From Gemmatimonadaceae bacterium (lineage in GTDB: Bacteria; Gemmatimonadota; Gemmatimonadetes; Gemmatimonadales; Gemmatimonadaceae): a stretch of 64,000 nt of DNA. Where the stretch lies: positions 124,001 through 188,000 of the forward strand of contig JADZDM010000001.1 of the NCBI GenBank assembly GCA_020851035.1. The letters run 5' to 3'. The position numbers and the translations under genes were made by a program. Shown one piece after another: positions 43,457 through 52,212 of the stretch (positions are counted from its first letter, which is position 1; every line of letters starts with the position of its first letter). The notes under the pieces were generated by a model. That model searched no databases. It had not been told where the DNA came from and worked only from the letters and a program-made list of their open reading frames with translations.

Positions 43457-44478
43457 GAGGATCGTCGCTTGGGTGACCCGGGGACCTTCCGCCGGGTGGC
43501 CTGCTTCACTGCCGTGGCCGGTGCCTGCTTCGCCGGTGCCTTCTTTTCAGCGCCTCTCTTCGTGGGCGCCTTCCTCACCGTCTTCCTCACTGCTTTCTTC
43601 GCCGCTGTCTTCGCCGCTGTCTTCGCCGCTTTCTTCGCTGCTTTCCTTGCCGCTTTCTTCGCCACTTTCTTCACCGCCTTCCTCGGTGACTGCGTCGATG
43701 CCGGCCGGGTGCGTGGCGACTTCGCGCGCCGCGCCGCCGCGGACTGCGCGGGTCCGGCCACACTCGCCGGCGCGCCGGCAATGGCGGCCGTGCCGGCATC
43801 GGTGAATTCCACCGGCGTCGATTCGGCGGTGCGCTCCCAGAGTCGCACGCCACCCTGGATGGCGTTCTCGTTCGAGCCGCGGGTGGCGGCATCGGGCAGG
43901 TGCACGAGCTTGCGTGCATTGCCGCCGCCCAGCACGATGCCATCGCAGAGCAGTGCGGCGCGGAACAGGTCGCAGATCTTGTGGACGTGCCGCTCCCACT
44001 TCTCGTCGCCGAGGCGCGCCAGGCCGGCATCACCGATGTACTCCTCGTAGCTCTTGCCCTTGCGGTACGGCAGGTGTGCCAGCTCCAGCGGCTCCACGTG
44101 CCAGTCCTCGACGATCGCATTCCCGAGTCCGGTGCCCAGCCCCAGGAAGAGCATGCGGCCGCCGGCGTAGCTGCCGAGTGCCTGCATGGCGGCGTCGTTG
44201 ATGATCCGCACCGGCTTGCCGAAGGCCTTCTGGAAGTCGAAGGTGATCCAGCCACCGGCGATGTTGATCGGCTCGCGGTACGGGCGGTTGTCCTTCACCG
44301 GGCCGGGATAGCCGAGGGAGATGGCCTCGAAATCCCAGTCCTTCGTGAGCTGCAGGACCCCGCGCACCATGTCGGCCGCGGTCATGGTGGGGCCGGACGG
44401 GATGCGATGGGTGACGCGGTCCCACGATCCGGCAACCTTGATGTGGGTACCGCCGACATCGATGACGAGGATTCTCAC
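43453..44478 (-). CDS. ppgK: Polyphosphate-glucokinase-like ROK protein with Lys/Ala-rich tail
   Basis: This 341-residue protein has a ROK/PPGK catalytic part (about 1-240). It opens [15 protein letters not shown] and has [32 protein letters not shown] and an [12 protein letters not shown] segment, as in polyphosphate- or ATP-dependent glucokinases. The last 95 residues are a Lys/Ala/Arg-rich tail of KKA/KAA repeats, like histone H1 or HU tails. GTG 44478 is preferred: GGAG sits 9 bases ahead. ATG 44508 is an alternative with no ribosome site. It is upstream of, and overlaps, the M20 gene. Confidence 0.82.
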   Translation of the reverse strand: MRILVIDVGGTHIKVAGSWDRVTHRIPSGPTMTAADMVRGVLQLTKDWDFEAISLGYPGPVKDNRPYREPINIAGGWITFDFQKAFGKPVRIINDAAMQALGSYAGGRMLFLGLGTGLGNAIVEDWHVEPLELAHLPYRKGKSYEEYIGDAGLARLGDEKWERHVHKICDLFRAALLCDGIVLGGGNARKLVHLPDAATRGSNENAIQGGVRLWERTAESTPVEFTDAGTAAIAGAPASVAGPAQSAAARRAKSPRTRPASTQSPRKAVKKVAKKAARKAAKKAAKTAAKTAAKKAVRKTVRKAPTKRGAEKKAPAKQAPATAVKQATRRKVPGSPKRRSS

Positions 44479-44606
44479 AGCGGAAGTCTCCGGGCAGCGC
44501 AGCGACATCACCGTGCGACGAGCCGGGCTCACCACCTGCAGCGATGTGGGGGTTCTGGATGCGGGAGTCTGGTGCCTCGGGCGCGGCACGTCAACTTTGC
44601 AGGCAG

Positions 44607-45044
44607 ATGCGAGTCCTCCTCCAGCGAGTCAGCCGCGCCGAAGTCCGGGTGGACGATCGGGTCACGGGTCGGATCGGGCGCGGCTACCTGCTGCTGCTCG
44701 GGCTGACCCATGCCGACGACGAGGGGCGGCTGGCCTGGATGGCCGAGAAGGTGGCTGGCCTGCGGCTCTTCGCCGATGCCGAGGGGAAGATGAACCTCGC
44801 GCTGGGCGACGTGGGGGGGGCCGTGCTCGTGGTGAGCCAGTTCACGCTGTACGGCGACGCCACCCGGGGCCGCCGGCCCAGCTTCATCGAGGCGGCACGG
44901 CCCGAGGTCGCCATCCCGCTCTACGAACGCTTCATCACGCTGCTCCGCGCGCAGGGCCTGACGGTGGAAACCGGCGAGTTCGGCGCAATGATGGACGTGG
45001 ACCTCGTCAACGACGGTCCCGTCACCCTCTGGCTCGAACGCTGA
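44607..45044 (+). CDS. dtd: D-aminoacyl-tRNA deacylase
   Basis: This 145-residue cytosolic enzyme hydrolyses D-amino acids mischarged on tRNA. It starts [13 protein letters not shown]. The two active-site motifs SQFTLYGD (about residues 76-83) and NDGPVT (about 134-139, Gly-cis-Pro type) are both intact. The length is standard. Translation from the ATG at 44607 is the family start. It is followed 4 bases later by maf, and the two may be co-transcribed. Confidence 0.95.
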   Translation: MRVLLQRVSRAEVRVDDRVTGRIGRGYLLLLGLTHADDEGRLAWMAEKVAGLRLFADAEGKMNLALGDVGGAVLVVSQFTLYGDATRGRRPSFIEAARPEVAIPLYERFITLLRAQGLTVETGEFGAMMDVDLVNDGPVTLWLER

Positions 45045-45048
45045 CCTC

Positions 45049-45636
45049 ATGCGCGTGATCCTCGCCTCCCAGTCGCCGCGGCGGCGGGAACTGCTCTCGC
45101 TGGTCGGCATCGACCACGCCGTGCAGCCGGCCGACATCGACGAGACGCCGTGGCCCGACGAGGCGCCGGTGCCGCACACCGAGCGCCTGGCCCGCGCCAA
45201 GGCGGCGGTCGTCGCTGCCGGTGCCCCGGATGCCCTCGTCATCGCCGCCGACACCATCGTCGTCGTCGATGGCGCGATCCTCGGCAAGCCGGCCGACATC
45301 GCGGAGGCGCGGGCCATGCTGCACCGCCTCAGCGGGCGCACGCACGAGGTGTGCACCGCGATGGCCGTCGCACACGGCGGCCGCGTGGAGTCGGAGGTGG
45401 TGCGTGTGAGCGTGCGGTTCCGGCCGCTCGACGACGACACGATCGTGCGCTACGTGAACACCGGCGAACCGATGGACAAGGCCGGCGCCTACGGCATCCA
45501 GGGCTACGGCGCCACCATCGTCGAGCATATCGAGGGCGACTACTTCGCCGTCATGGGCCTCTCGCTGGTGACCGTGGTGACACTCGCCGCGCGGATGGGC
45601 GTGCACTATCGCTTCGGGCCGCTGCAGGCCGGTTGA
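45049..45636 (+). CDS. maf: Maf-family nucleotide pyrophosphatase
   Basis: This 195-residue house-cleaning pyrophosphatase acts on nucleoside triphosphates (dTTP/UTP-type YhdE or related). Motifs in order are ILASQSPRRRELL, DETPWPDEAPVPHTERLARA, AADTIVVVDG, SGRTHEVCTA and the late DKAGAYGIQGYGA. The length fits. It starts 4 bases after dtd and is convergent with the LPS glycosyltransferase gene. Septum-inhibition effects known for overproduced Maf proteins cannot be judged here. Confidence 0.95.
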   Translation: MRVILASQSPRRRELLSLVGIDHAVQPADIDETPWPDEAPVPHTERLARAKAAVVAAGAPDALVIAADTIVVVDGAILGKPADIAEARAMLHRLSGRTHEVCTAMAVAHGGRVESEVVRVSVRFRPLDDDTIVRYVNTGEPMDKAGAYGIQGYGATIVEHIEGDYFAVMGLSLVTVVTLAARMGVHYRFGPLQAG

Positions 45637-45660
45637 GCGGCCACGGCCCCGCGCGACCGG

Positions 45661-46782
45661 TCAGCCGGTGAGTGCGTCGCCCGCACCGGCGCTGCGCTCA
45701 CCGTACTGTCCGGCATACGCCACCTTCCAGCGCTGCACCCGCGACAGCACGTCCTCGACGGTGATCCGCGGCAGGCGATCGAGGCGGTTCTCCATGCTGA
45801 TCGGGTAATCCTCGCCCGGTTCGCCGTAGGCGTCGATCATCAGGTCGTGGAACTTCCGGTAGGGCCCGACGCGCTTCGGGTTCGAGTAGCCGATGAGGCT
45901 CACCACGGGGCGGTCCAGCGCGACGGTGATGTGAAGCGGACCCGTGTCCGGGCTCAGCACCAGGGCGGCGCCATCGATGAGCTGCACGAGCCCGCGCAGG
46001 CCGCTGCCGAGCGCACTCACCACCGGCACGCGTGCGGCCTGCATGATGGTGCGCTCGGCCGCCAGCTCGCGGTCGGACCGGCCACCCACGAGCACCGGTT
46101 GCAGCCCGAAGTCGCTGTGCAGCACGTTGCACACCTCGGCCCATCGTGCCGGGAGCCAGTCCTTCTGTGTCTTGCTGGTGGCCACCACGATCGGCGCGAT
46201 CGGCCGGTCGAACACGCGCAGCCGCTCGCGCTGCTGTCCCCGCTCGTGCGGCCAGGGCCCCAGGTTCCACACCGGCGCACCATGCGGCACGCCCAGCGCG
46301 TCGAGGAACTCGAGGTACTGGTCCTGCACGTGCTGCATCGGGTGCGGCGGCACCTGCGCGTTGGTGAACACCCAGTTCATGTCACGTGCCCGCGCCATGT
46401 CGAAGCCGAGCTTCACCGGCGCCTTCACCATGCGCGTGATCATGCCCGCCTTGAGGTACACCTGCAGCGCCAGTGCCACGTCGAATCGCCGGGTGGACAG
46501 CTGGCGCCGGATGTCGTTGAAGGCGCGCAGCCCGTTGCCACGCTCGAACAGCAGGATGTCGCTGATGTCGGGATGGCCGCGCACGAGCGTCGCCGGGCCG
46601 GGCTGCAGGATCCACGTGACACGCGCATCGGGCCGGTGGCGCCGGAGTGCCGTGAGCACGGGCAGGACATGCACCGCATCACCCACGGCACTCATCATCA
46701 CGATGCAGATCCGGTCCAGCGACGCACGCACGGTGGCGGGCCGCGCGGCGGGGGCGACGGTGGTCGCCGCGCCGTCAGCCAC
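45661..46782 (-). CDS. GT9 heptosyltransferase-type LPS glycosyltransferase
   Basis: This 373-residue glycosyltransferase of family 9 has the N-terminal Rossmann signature RICIVMMSAVGDAVHVLPVL, then LALQVYLKAG. The C-terminal domain shows VVATSKTQKDWLPARW, SALGSGLRGLVQLIDGA and LSPDTGPLHITVALDRP. These enzymes add heptose or similar sugars to the lipid A core at the inner membrane's cytosolic face. It overlaps the upstream kinase gene by 8 bases and is the last of three overlapping genes that begin with trpE. The donor sugar is not predictable. Confidence 0.88.
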   Translation of the reverse strand: MADGAATTVAPAARPATVRASLDRICIVMMSAVGDAVHVLPVLTALRRHRPDARVTWILQPGPATLVRGHPDISDILLFERGNGLRAFNDIRRQLSTRRFDVALALQVYLKAGMITRMVKAPVKLGFDMARARDMNWVFTNAQVPPHPMQHVQDQYLEFLDALGVPHGAPVWNLGPWPHERGQQRERLRVFDRPIAPIVVATSKTQKDWLPARWAEVCNVLHSDFGLQPVLVGGRSDRELAAERTIMQAARVPVVSALGSGLRGLVQLIDGAALVLSPDTGPLHITVALDRPVVSLIGYSNPKRVGPYRKFHDLMIDAYGEPGEDYPISMENRLDRLPRITVEDVLSRVQRWKVAYAGQYGERSAGAGDALTG

Positions 46783-47818
46783 CGAGGCGCTCGATGAGCC
46801 TGGCGAAGCCGGGACCGGGCGTCTTCTCCTGCCACTTGCGCGCCGAGCGCACCAGGCGCGCCACGTTCATCCACTCGGCCTTCTTCTCGGCGAACCTCAG
46901 CGTGTCCACGTCGAGCACGTAGGCCAGCTGCCGTCCCGATGGCATGGCCACCGCCGGTGCCACCGACGGCTCCGGCGTGACGGCCGTGGACTCGGTCACC
47001 TCGCCGTCCGGGGGCGGCGGCGGCGCATCGGCGTCGCCGGGCGCGCCGTCGGCACGCTCGCCCGCGTCCTCCCGCACCGCCTCCAGCGCTGCCGGAGTCG
47101 ATCGCTGCGGTATCACATCCGCGGGAGGCGCATCGCCGGGCCCGTCGTCCGCGTCCGTCTCCGCCGCGTCGTCATCGGTCGCGATCAGGATGTTCTTGAC
47201 GTTCAGGTCGGGGTGATACGCCCACGTGCGCGCCAGCTTCCGCAGCAGCACGATGGTGGTGTCGATCGCGCGCTCGTGCTCCGCCGGCGCGTCTTCCACC
47301 GAGAGGATCGTGGCCAGGTCTTTGGCGTTGGTGATCTCGCGCGTCACCACGTCGGCCCGCCAGAGCTGGCCGTACATCACCGGATAGAGCACGAAGCCGA
47401 GCACACGCGGGGTGGGGATGCCCACATGCCGCAGCGTCCAGCTGATGCGCAGCTCGTCGGCGGCGCGCGGGTCTCGGAAGACATCGGACGTCACCGAGGC
47501 CAGCAGCCCGCCGTGATGGCTGTGGCGCACCACCACGCTCACCTCCTCGTTCCCCGGCAGCGGCACGCTGTACGCCGTCTGGCGTCCCATCAACGCGCGG
47601 CGCTCGGGGTGCGCTGCCGCCCACTCGTACACACTCGCGTGGCCGAGCAGCATCAGCTCGAAGTACTCCATCGTGCTGCCGTGCGCGACCACCGTGGCAT
47701 CGCGCACCAGCTTCATGGTGTACCCCGAGGGATACATGCCGTCGGGAATCAGGCCCCCGGGAGAGGCGATGGGCGAGCCGGCGAAGGGCGAGACGGCATC
47801 GTGCAGGCTCGACGTCAT
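46775..47818 (-). CDS. LPS core (Kdo/heptose) kinase-like protein with acidic insert in the active site
   Basis: This 347-residue protein resembles the KdkA/WaaP-type lipopolysaccharide kinases. It shows SVVVRHSHHGGLLASV, then a catalytic loop YHPDLNVKNILIA (about residues 200-212) and a metal-binding segment YVLDVDTLRF (about 298-307). Between these two, which are normally within about 15 residues of each other, lies an insert of roughly 88 residues rich in Asp/Ala/Pro/Glu. The ATG at 47818 overlaps the trpE stop (ATGA); the 3' end overlaps the GT9 gene by 8 bases. A phosphotransfer to the inner core is inferred from the family. Confidence 0.75.
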   Translation of the reverse strand: MTSSLHDAVSPFAGSPIASPGGLIPDGMYPSGYTMKLVRDATVVAHGSTMEYFELMLLGHASVYEWAAAHPERRALMGRQTAYSVPLPGNEEVSVVVRHSHHGGLLASVTSDVFRDPRAADELRISWTLRHVGIPTPRVLGFVLYPVMYGQLWRADVVTREITNAKDLATILSVEDAPAEHERAIDTTIVLLRKLARTWAYHPDLNVKNILIATDDDAAETDADDGPGDAPPADVIPQRSTPAALEAVREDAGERADGAPGDADAPPPPPDGEVTESTAVTPEPSVAPAVAMPSGRQLAYVLDVDTLRFAEKKAEWMNVARLVRSARKWQEKTPGPGFARLIERLGG

Positions 47819-49308
47819 GCGCGCACCCGGCCGATCGCGGTGAGCAGCGCGCGGGACTTGTTCTCCGTCTCCAGCCACTCGTGCGCCGGCACCGAGTCGT
47901 AGACGATGCCCGCGCCGACCTGCACGCTGGCCTCGCCACCGGCGATCACGCAGGTGCGGATGGTGATGGCCAGGTCCATGCGCCGGTCGCCGGCGGCGAG
48001 GTAACCCACGGCGCCGGCATACGGGCCGCGGCGCTCGGGCTCGAGCTCGTCGATGATCTGCATCGCCCGCACCTTCGGCGCGCCCGTCATCGTGCCGGCC
48101 GGGAAGGTCGCACGCACGACGTCGAGGGCCGACATGCCGGCCCCCACCTCACCCGTCACCTCGCTCACGAGGTGCAGCACATGCGAGTATCGCTCCACGG
48201 TCATGAACTCCGTCACGCGCACCGTCCCGAAGCGCGCCAGTCGTCCCACGTCGTTACGTCCCAGGTCCACCAGCATCACGTGCTCCGCCCGCTCCTTCTC
48301 GTCCGACGCCAGCTCCGCCGCCAGCCGTGCGTCATCCGCCGCCGTCGTGCCGCGGCGGCGCGTGCCGGCGATCGGGCGGACGGTGACCGTGCCGCCCGCC
48401 AGCCGCACCAGCACCTCCGGCGAACTCCCCACCAGCTCCATGCCGTCGAGCACCAGGTGGTACATGTACGGCGAGGGGTTGAGCGCCCGCAGGGCCCGGT
48501 AGAGCGTGAGCCCGTCGAAGTCGTGCGGCACGGTGATCCGCCGCGCCAGCAGGCACTGGAAACAGTCGCCGGCCACGATGTACTCGCGGATCCGCTCCAC
48601 CGCCGCGCTGAACGCCTCGCGCGTGAAATTACTGCGCCCCTCGGAAATTGGCGCGGTCTCATCCAGCACCAGCGGCGGGAGCGTCGCCGGCCCCTGCAGC
48701 CGTGCGATGGTGTCCTGCACCTCGCCCACGGCCGCCTCCCAGGCGGTCCGGAGCGAGGCGTCGTCCACCGAGTCCACCGGCACCGAGGTCACCACCCGCG
48801 CCTGCGACTTGAGGTTGTCCATGACCACCACCGTGCGGGTGGTGATCCAGAGTGCATCCGGGGTGTCGGTGCCACGCGGCGAGCGCACCGGCAGGTGCTC
48901 GATGTGGCGCACCATGTCGTAGGCGAAGAACCCCACGGCGCCCGCCCAGAAGTCGCCCAGCTCCGGCACCACCACCGGCTCGTAGCGTGAGACCTCCGCG
49001 CGCAGCGACTCGAAGGGGTCCGCCACCGGTTCCGCGCCATGCCAGCCGGCGTCCGGCGTCCAGCGATCCACGGTGTCGTCCCGCAGGCGCCAGGCGGCCC
49101 GCGGCTCGGTGCCGAGGAAGGTGTAGCGGGCCCAGGTCTCGCTCCCGGCCGGTGCGGACTCGAGGAGGAACGCGAACGGCCCGCGCCGGAGCTTCGCGAA
49201 GGCCGAGACGGGCGTGTCGAGATCCAGCAGGCAGTCATGCCAGACCGGCACCAGGCGGCCGGGGGCGGCCATCGCCCGGAAGGCGTCGAACGATGTGACC
49301 AGGGACAC
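47815..49308 (-). CDS. trpE: Anthranilate synthase component I
   Basis: This 497-residue chorismate-using enzyme yields anthranilate for tryptophan. It carries the tryptophan-feedback LLES motif in FAFLLESAPAGSETWARYTF near the N-terminus. The catalytic region has PIAGTRRRG, VDLGRNDVGR, FPAGTMTGAPKVRAM and GAGIVYDS. The LLES motif favours TrpE over PabB. The start used is GTG 49308; no clear ribosome site is seen. No trpG glutaminase gene is nearby. It is first in an overlapping unit with the LPS kinase and a glycosyltransferase, an unusual pairing. A 57-base divergent gap separates it from the outer-membrane protein gene. Confidence 0.9.
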   Translation of the reverse strand: MSLVTSFDAFRAMAAPGRLVPVWHDCLLDLDTPVSAFAKLRRGPFAFLLESAPAGSETWARYTFLGTEPRAAWRLRDDTVDRWTPDAGWHGAEPVADPFESLRAEVSRYEPVVVPELGDFWAGAVGFFAYDMVRHIEHLPVRSPRGTDTPDALWITTRTVVVMDNLKSQARVVTSVPVDSVDDASLRTAWEAAVGEVQDTIARLQGPATLPPLVLDETAPISEGRSNFTREAFSAAVERIREYIVAGDCFQCLLARRITVPHDFDGLTLYRALRALNPSPYMYHLVLDGMELVGSSPEVLVRLAGGTVTVRPIAGTRRRGTTAADDARLAAELASDEKERAEHVMLVDLGRNDVGRLARFGTVRVTEFMTVERYSHVLHLVSEVTGEVGAGMSALDVVRATFPAGTMTGAPKVRAMQIIDELEPERRGPYAGAVGYLAAGDRRMDLAITIRTCVIAGGEASVQVGAGIVYDSVPAHEWLETENKSRALLTAIGRVRA

Positions 49309-49365
49309 GCGGGACGGGCGGAGGGCGTGGGTGCCGTCGGCGGCACGTGAGGGAGAGATTGCGGG

Positions 49366-51447
49366 ATGCGACGACAGCTGATCCGGGTCGGTGCCGCCGT
49401 GCTGGCGCTCCTCGTGGCGCACCCCAACACCGTACACGGCCAGGTCGCCGAATGGAATGATGCACGGGCGGTCTCGCTGGCGCAGCGGGCGACGGCCCGC
49501 CGGACGGCGGAACTCGCCGACACCACCCTCCACGACTACAGCGCACGGGCGCGGGGCTACGTCACCTTCCTGGCCCAGTCGGGCGAGGGGCTGAGCGAGC
49601 CGCCGAAGGTGGTCAAGGCCGACGAGCTGGGGCTCGAGGTCTTCTGGCGCGCACCCGGCCAGAGCAAGCAGCGCATCCTCGGCCGCCGCGACACGCTGCT
49701 GCTCCCGACCGATATCGAGTACCACCGCGACCATCTCGGCATCGTCCAGAACAACTTCCCCGAGATCATCCGGCTCGGCGACGGCGACGAGGTGCTGGAC
49801 GTGCCGCACCCCCTCTCGGCCCGTGGCATGGCGGCCTACGACTTCCGTGTGGCCGACTCGCTGGTGATCCGCCTCGCCGACCGCACCATCGAGGTGCTGC
49901 AGCTCAGCATCCGGCCCAAAGATGACCGCCAGCCCCGGGCGGTGGGTGCGCTGTTCGTGGAGCGCAGCACGGCGCAGGTGGTGCGGATGGCGTTCTCGTT
50001 CACCCGCGTCGCGCTGCGTGACAAGTCGCTGGAGGATGTGTCGGTGATCCTCGAGAACGGGTTGATCGAGGACCGGTACTGGCTGCCGCGCCGCCAGCAG
50101 ATCGAGATCCGCCGCAGCGGCACCTGGCTGGACTTCCCGTTCCGCGGCATCATCCGCGGCCGCTGGGAGATCCGCGACTACGACGTGAACACCGGCCTGC
50201 CCGGCATCAGCTTCGGGGGGCCGGAGATCGAGCCGGCGCCACCTGACCGGCGGGCCGCGTTCGCGTTCACGGGGGCGCTGCTCGACGGCCTGCCCCCCGA
50301 CGTGCGCACGGTCACCGACTCGGACGTGCGCGCCGTGCAGGATGCCGCCCGTGAGCTGGTGCGCGCGCAGGCGCTGCAGCGCACCCGTGCCACGGCGCTG
50401 CAGGCGCGCAGCCTGTCCGACTTCGCACGCGTGAACCGCGTGGAGGGGCTGGCGCTCGGCGCAGGCATCACGCAGCGACTCGGCGGCGGGCTGCGCATCG
50501 GTGGCACGGCGCGCATCAGCACCACGACCGGCGCGGTGCGTGGCGGTGCGGCGATCGTCTACGAGCGCGCCTCGGGCGCGGGCGTCTCGCTGCGCGCCGA
50601 GCGGCAGCTTGGTGAGATCGGCGTCGTGCCGGAAGGGTCGATCACGAAGAACTCGATCGCGGCGCAGGAGTTCGGCAGCGACTGGACCAGCCCCTTCGAG
50701 CGGCGCCAGGTGGCGCTGCGCGTGGACCTGCCGCCGCTGCGCGAGCGCCGCTGGCGCACCGCGCTGGAAGTGGCCGTCGAGCGGCACGCGCGGTCGGCGG
50801 TGTACGCCACGCCGTCCAGCGGCCGGTACGAACCGGTGCCGCTGGTGGTGGACGGTGAGTTCCGGCGTGTGTCGTTGCTGGTGCGCCGTCCCACCGCGCT
50901 GGGCTGGCTGGGCACCGAGATCGCGCTCAATGGCGCGCTCGACGCGATCCGGCTGGTTGGGCGTGGCGGCGCCGACTATGGCCGCGCCACGCTCGACCTG
51001 GACGTGCAGCGGCCGATCGGGCGCGACCGGCTGGTGCTGCGGACGATCGCGGCCGGTCTCACCGGTGGGCTGCAGCCGCCGCAGTACGAGACCTGGCTGG
51101 GCGGGCCGATCACGGCGCCGGGCATGGGCTTCCATCGGCTGCGCGGCCGCGCGGGTGTGTCGCAGCGCATCGAGTGGCAGCACGGGGTGCCCGGCCCGTC
51201 GATCCCGCTCGGCCGCTACGGCAGGGTGCCGGCCCAGGTGGTGCTCGCGCCGTACGTCGCCGCGGCATGGACCGACGGCAAGTCGCGCGGGGCGCGGACG
51301 GATGGCCCGCTCGGCTGGTACCCGTCGGTCGGCCTCGGTGGCATCGGCCTATTCAACCTGCTGCGCGCCGACGTCGCGCGCGGCCTGCGCGATGGGCGGT
51401 GGATGTTCAGCCTCGACGTGTCCCGCGACTTCTGGCGGATCCTGTGA
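49366..51447 (+). CDS. Predicted outer-membrane protein (DUF5686-/barrel-like), function unknown
   Basis: This 693-residue protein begins with a signal peptide (VGAAVLALLVAHPN, cleavage near VHG). An N-terminal soluble region (about 30-310) is followed by a C-terminal region (about 360-693) of alternating amphipathic strands separated by Gly-rich turns, such as RIGGTARISTTTG and LRTIAAGLTGG. It ends in the aromatic FSLDVSRDFWRIL, as transmembrane barrels often do. The 5' part has pattern similarity to DUF5686-type proteins. GGGAG ahead of the ATG at 49366 supports the start. The stop overlaps the NUDIX gene by 4 bases. Confidence 0.72.
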   Translation: MRRQLIRVGAAVLALLVAHPNTVHGQVAEWNDARAVSLAQRATARRTAELADTTLHDYSARARGYVTFLAQSGEGLSEPPKVVKADELGLEVFWRAPGQSKQRILGRRDTLLLPTDIEYHRDHLGIVQNNFPEIIRLGDGDEVLDVPHPLSARGMAAYDFRVADSLVIRLADRTIEVLQLSIRPKDDRQPRAVGALFVERSTAQVVRMAFSFTRVALRDKSLEDVSVILENGLIEDRYWLPRRQQIEIRRSGTWLDFPFRGIIRGRWEIRDYDVNTGLPGISFGGPEIEPAPPDRRAAFAFTGALLDGLPPDVRTVTDSDVRAVQDAARELVRAQALQRTRATALQARSLSDFARVNRVEGLALGAGITQRLGGGLRIGGTARISTTTGAVRGGAAIVYERASGAGVSLRAERQLGEIGVVPEGSITKNSIAAQEFGSDWTSPFERRQVALRVDLPPLRERRWRTALEVAVERHARSAVYATPSSGRYEPVPLVVDGEFRRVSLLVRRPTALGWLGTEIALNGALDAIRLVGRGGADYGRATLDLDVQRPIGRDRLVLRTIAAGLTGGLQPPQYETWLGGPITAPGMGFHRLRGRAGVSQRIEWQHGVPGPSIPLGRYGRVPAQVVLAPYVAAAWTDGKSRGARTDGPLGWYPSVGLGGIGLFNLLRADVARGLRDGRWMFSLDVSRDFWRIL

Positions 51448-51929
51448 CGGGTGGTGAGACGGTGCCGGTGCGGGTGTCGATCGTGGACGTGGTGGTGCTG
51501 CGATTCGGTGCCGCCGGCCCCGAGGCGCTGCTGATGCGACGCGCGGCGGGGATGCGGTGCACCGGCGCATGGGAGACCGTGCATGGCAAGATCGAGCCCG
51601 GCGAGACGCCCGAGGCGGCGGCGCTGCGTGAGGTGCACGAGGAGACGGGGCTCACCGTCGAGCGGCTCTACAACATCACGCTCGGCGGCTTCTACCTGCA
51701 CAAGCAGGGCGTGCTGAGCCTGACGGTGGTGTTCTGCGCCATCGTCGCTCGCGACTCGGCGCCGGTGCGTATCGGCGAGGAGCACGACGCGGTGGAGTGG
51801 CTGCCGCTGGCCGTTGCGATGGAGCGGTGTGCCTGGCCGCGCGAGCGCGAGGCGATGCAGCACGTTCAGCACCTGTTCCGCAACGGCAAGGACGGTGGGG
51901 CGGTGGAGGATGTGCTCAGGGTCCTTTGA
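51444..51929 (+). CDS. NUDIX hydrolase
   Basis: This is a 161-residue pyrophosphohydrolase. The Nudix box is clear and complete: GKIEPGETPEAAALREVHEE then TGL (about residues 47-69), matching Gx5Ex7REUxEExGU. The protein is cytosolic, hydrolyses X-linked nucleoside diphosphates, and its substrate is not predictable. The GTG at 51444 overlaps the outer-membrane gene stop by 4 bases, giving coupled translation. Repeat element D begins 48 bases after the stop. Confidence 0.9.
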   Translation: MTGGETVPVRVSIVDVVVLRFGAAGPEALLMRRAAGMRCTGAWETVHGKIEPGETPEAAALREVHEETGLTVERLYNITLGGFYLHKQGVLSLTVVFCAIVARDSAPVRIGEEHDAVEWLPLAVAMERCAWPREREAMQHVQHLFRNGKDGGAVEDVLRVL

Positions 51930-51976
51930 GTTCTCAGGTGTTCGGAGCGGGCTGCTGTGTGGCTCGGGGGATCGTC

Positions 51977-52180
51977 AACAGTGTTCACGCGGAAAACGCG
52001 GAAAACGCGGAAAGGGTCACGACGCTGGTCCGTCCTTGCACACCGTGCAGGTGATGGTTTGTAGGAACTGCGTGTTCGGTCTCGCAGTTTCTACCAATCC
52101 TTCACCCCGAGGGCGAGGGGGCGTTGCACAGCGTCGTGACCCTTTCCGCGTTTTTCCGCGTTTTCCGCGTGAACCCTGTT
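51977..52180. repeat. Nested-palindrome element, copy D (51-bp arms)
   Basis: The left arm (51977-52027) and right arm (52129-52180) are inverted copies over 51 bases, with one mismatch and one single-base indel. Each holds three tandem ACGCGGAAA units. In the 101-base centre lies a 12-bp hairpin, GTAGGAACTGCG (52061-52072) with CGCAGTTTCTAC (52083-52094), with one G-T wobble and loop TGTTCGGTCT. The layout equals copies A, B and C, although the arm sequence differs. It lies between the NUDIX gene and the GH43 gene. Confidence 0.9.
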
Positions 52181-52212
52181 ACTCCCCCGCACACCGATGC
52201 AAGCCTCGCGAA

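Noticed and set aside
43500-43720. Short-period repeats suggesting a CRISPR or tandem DNA array
   Set aside because: They are the codons of the Lys/Ala tail of the polyphosphate-glucokinase-like protein. There are no uniform repeats with unique spacers.
47815-51183. A leftward frame of more than 1,100 codons covering trpE and its upstream region
   Set aside because: Only the part from 49308 down is TrpE. The rest is antisense to the outer-membrane protein gene, is Arg/His/Asp-rich, and matches no family.
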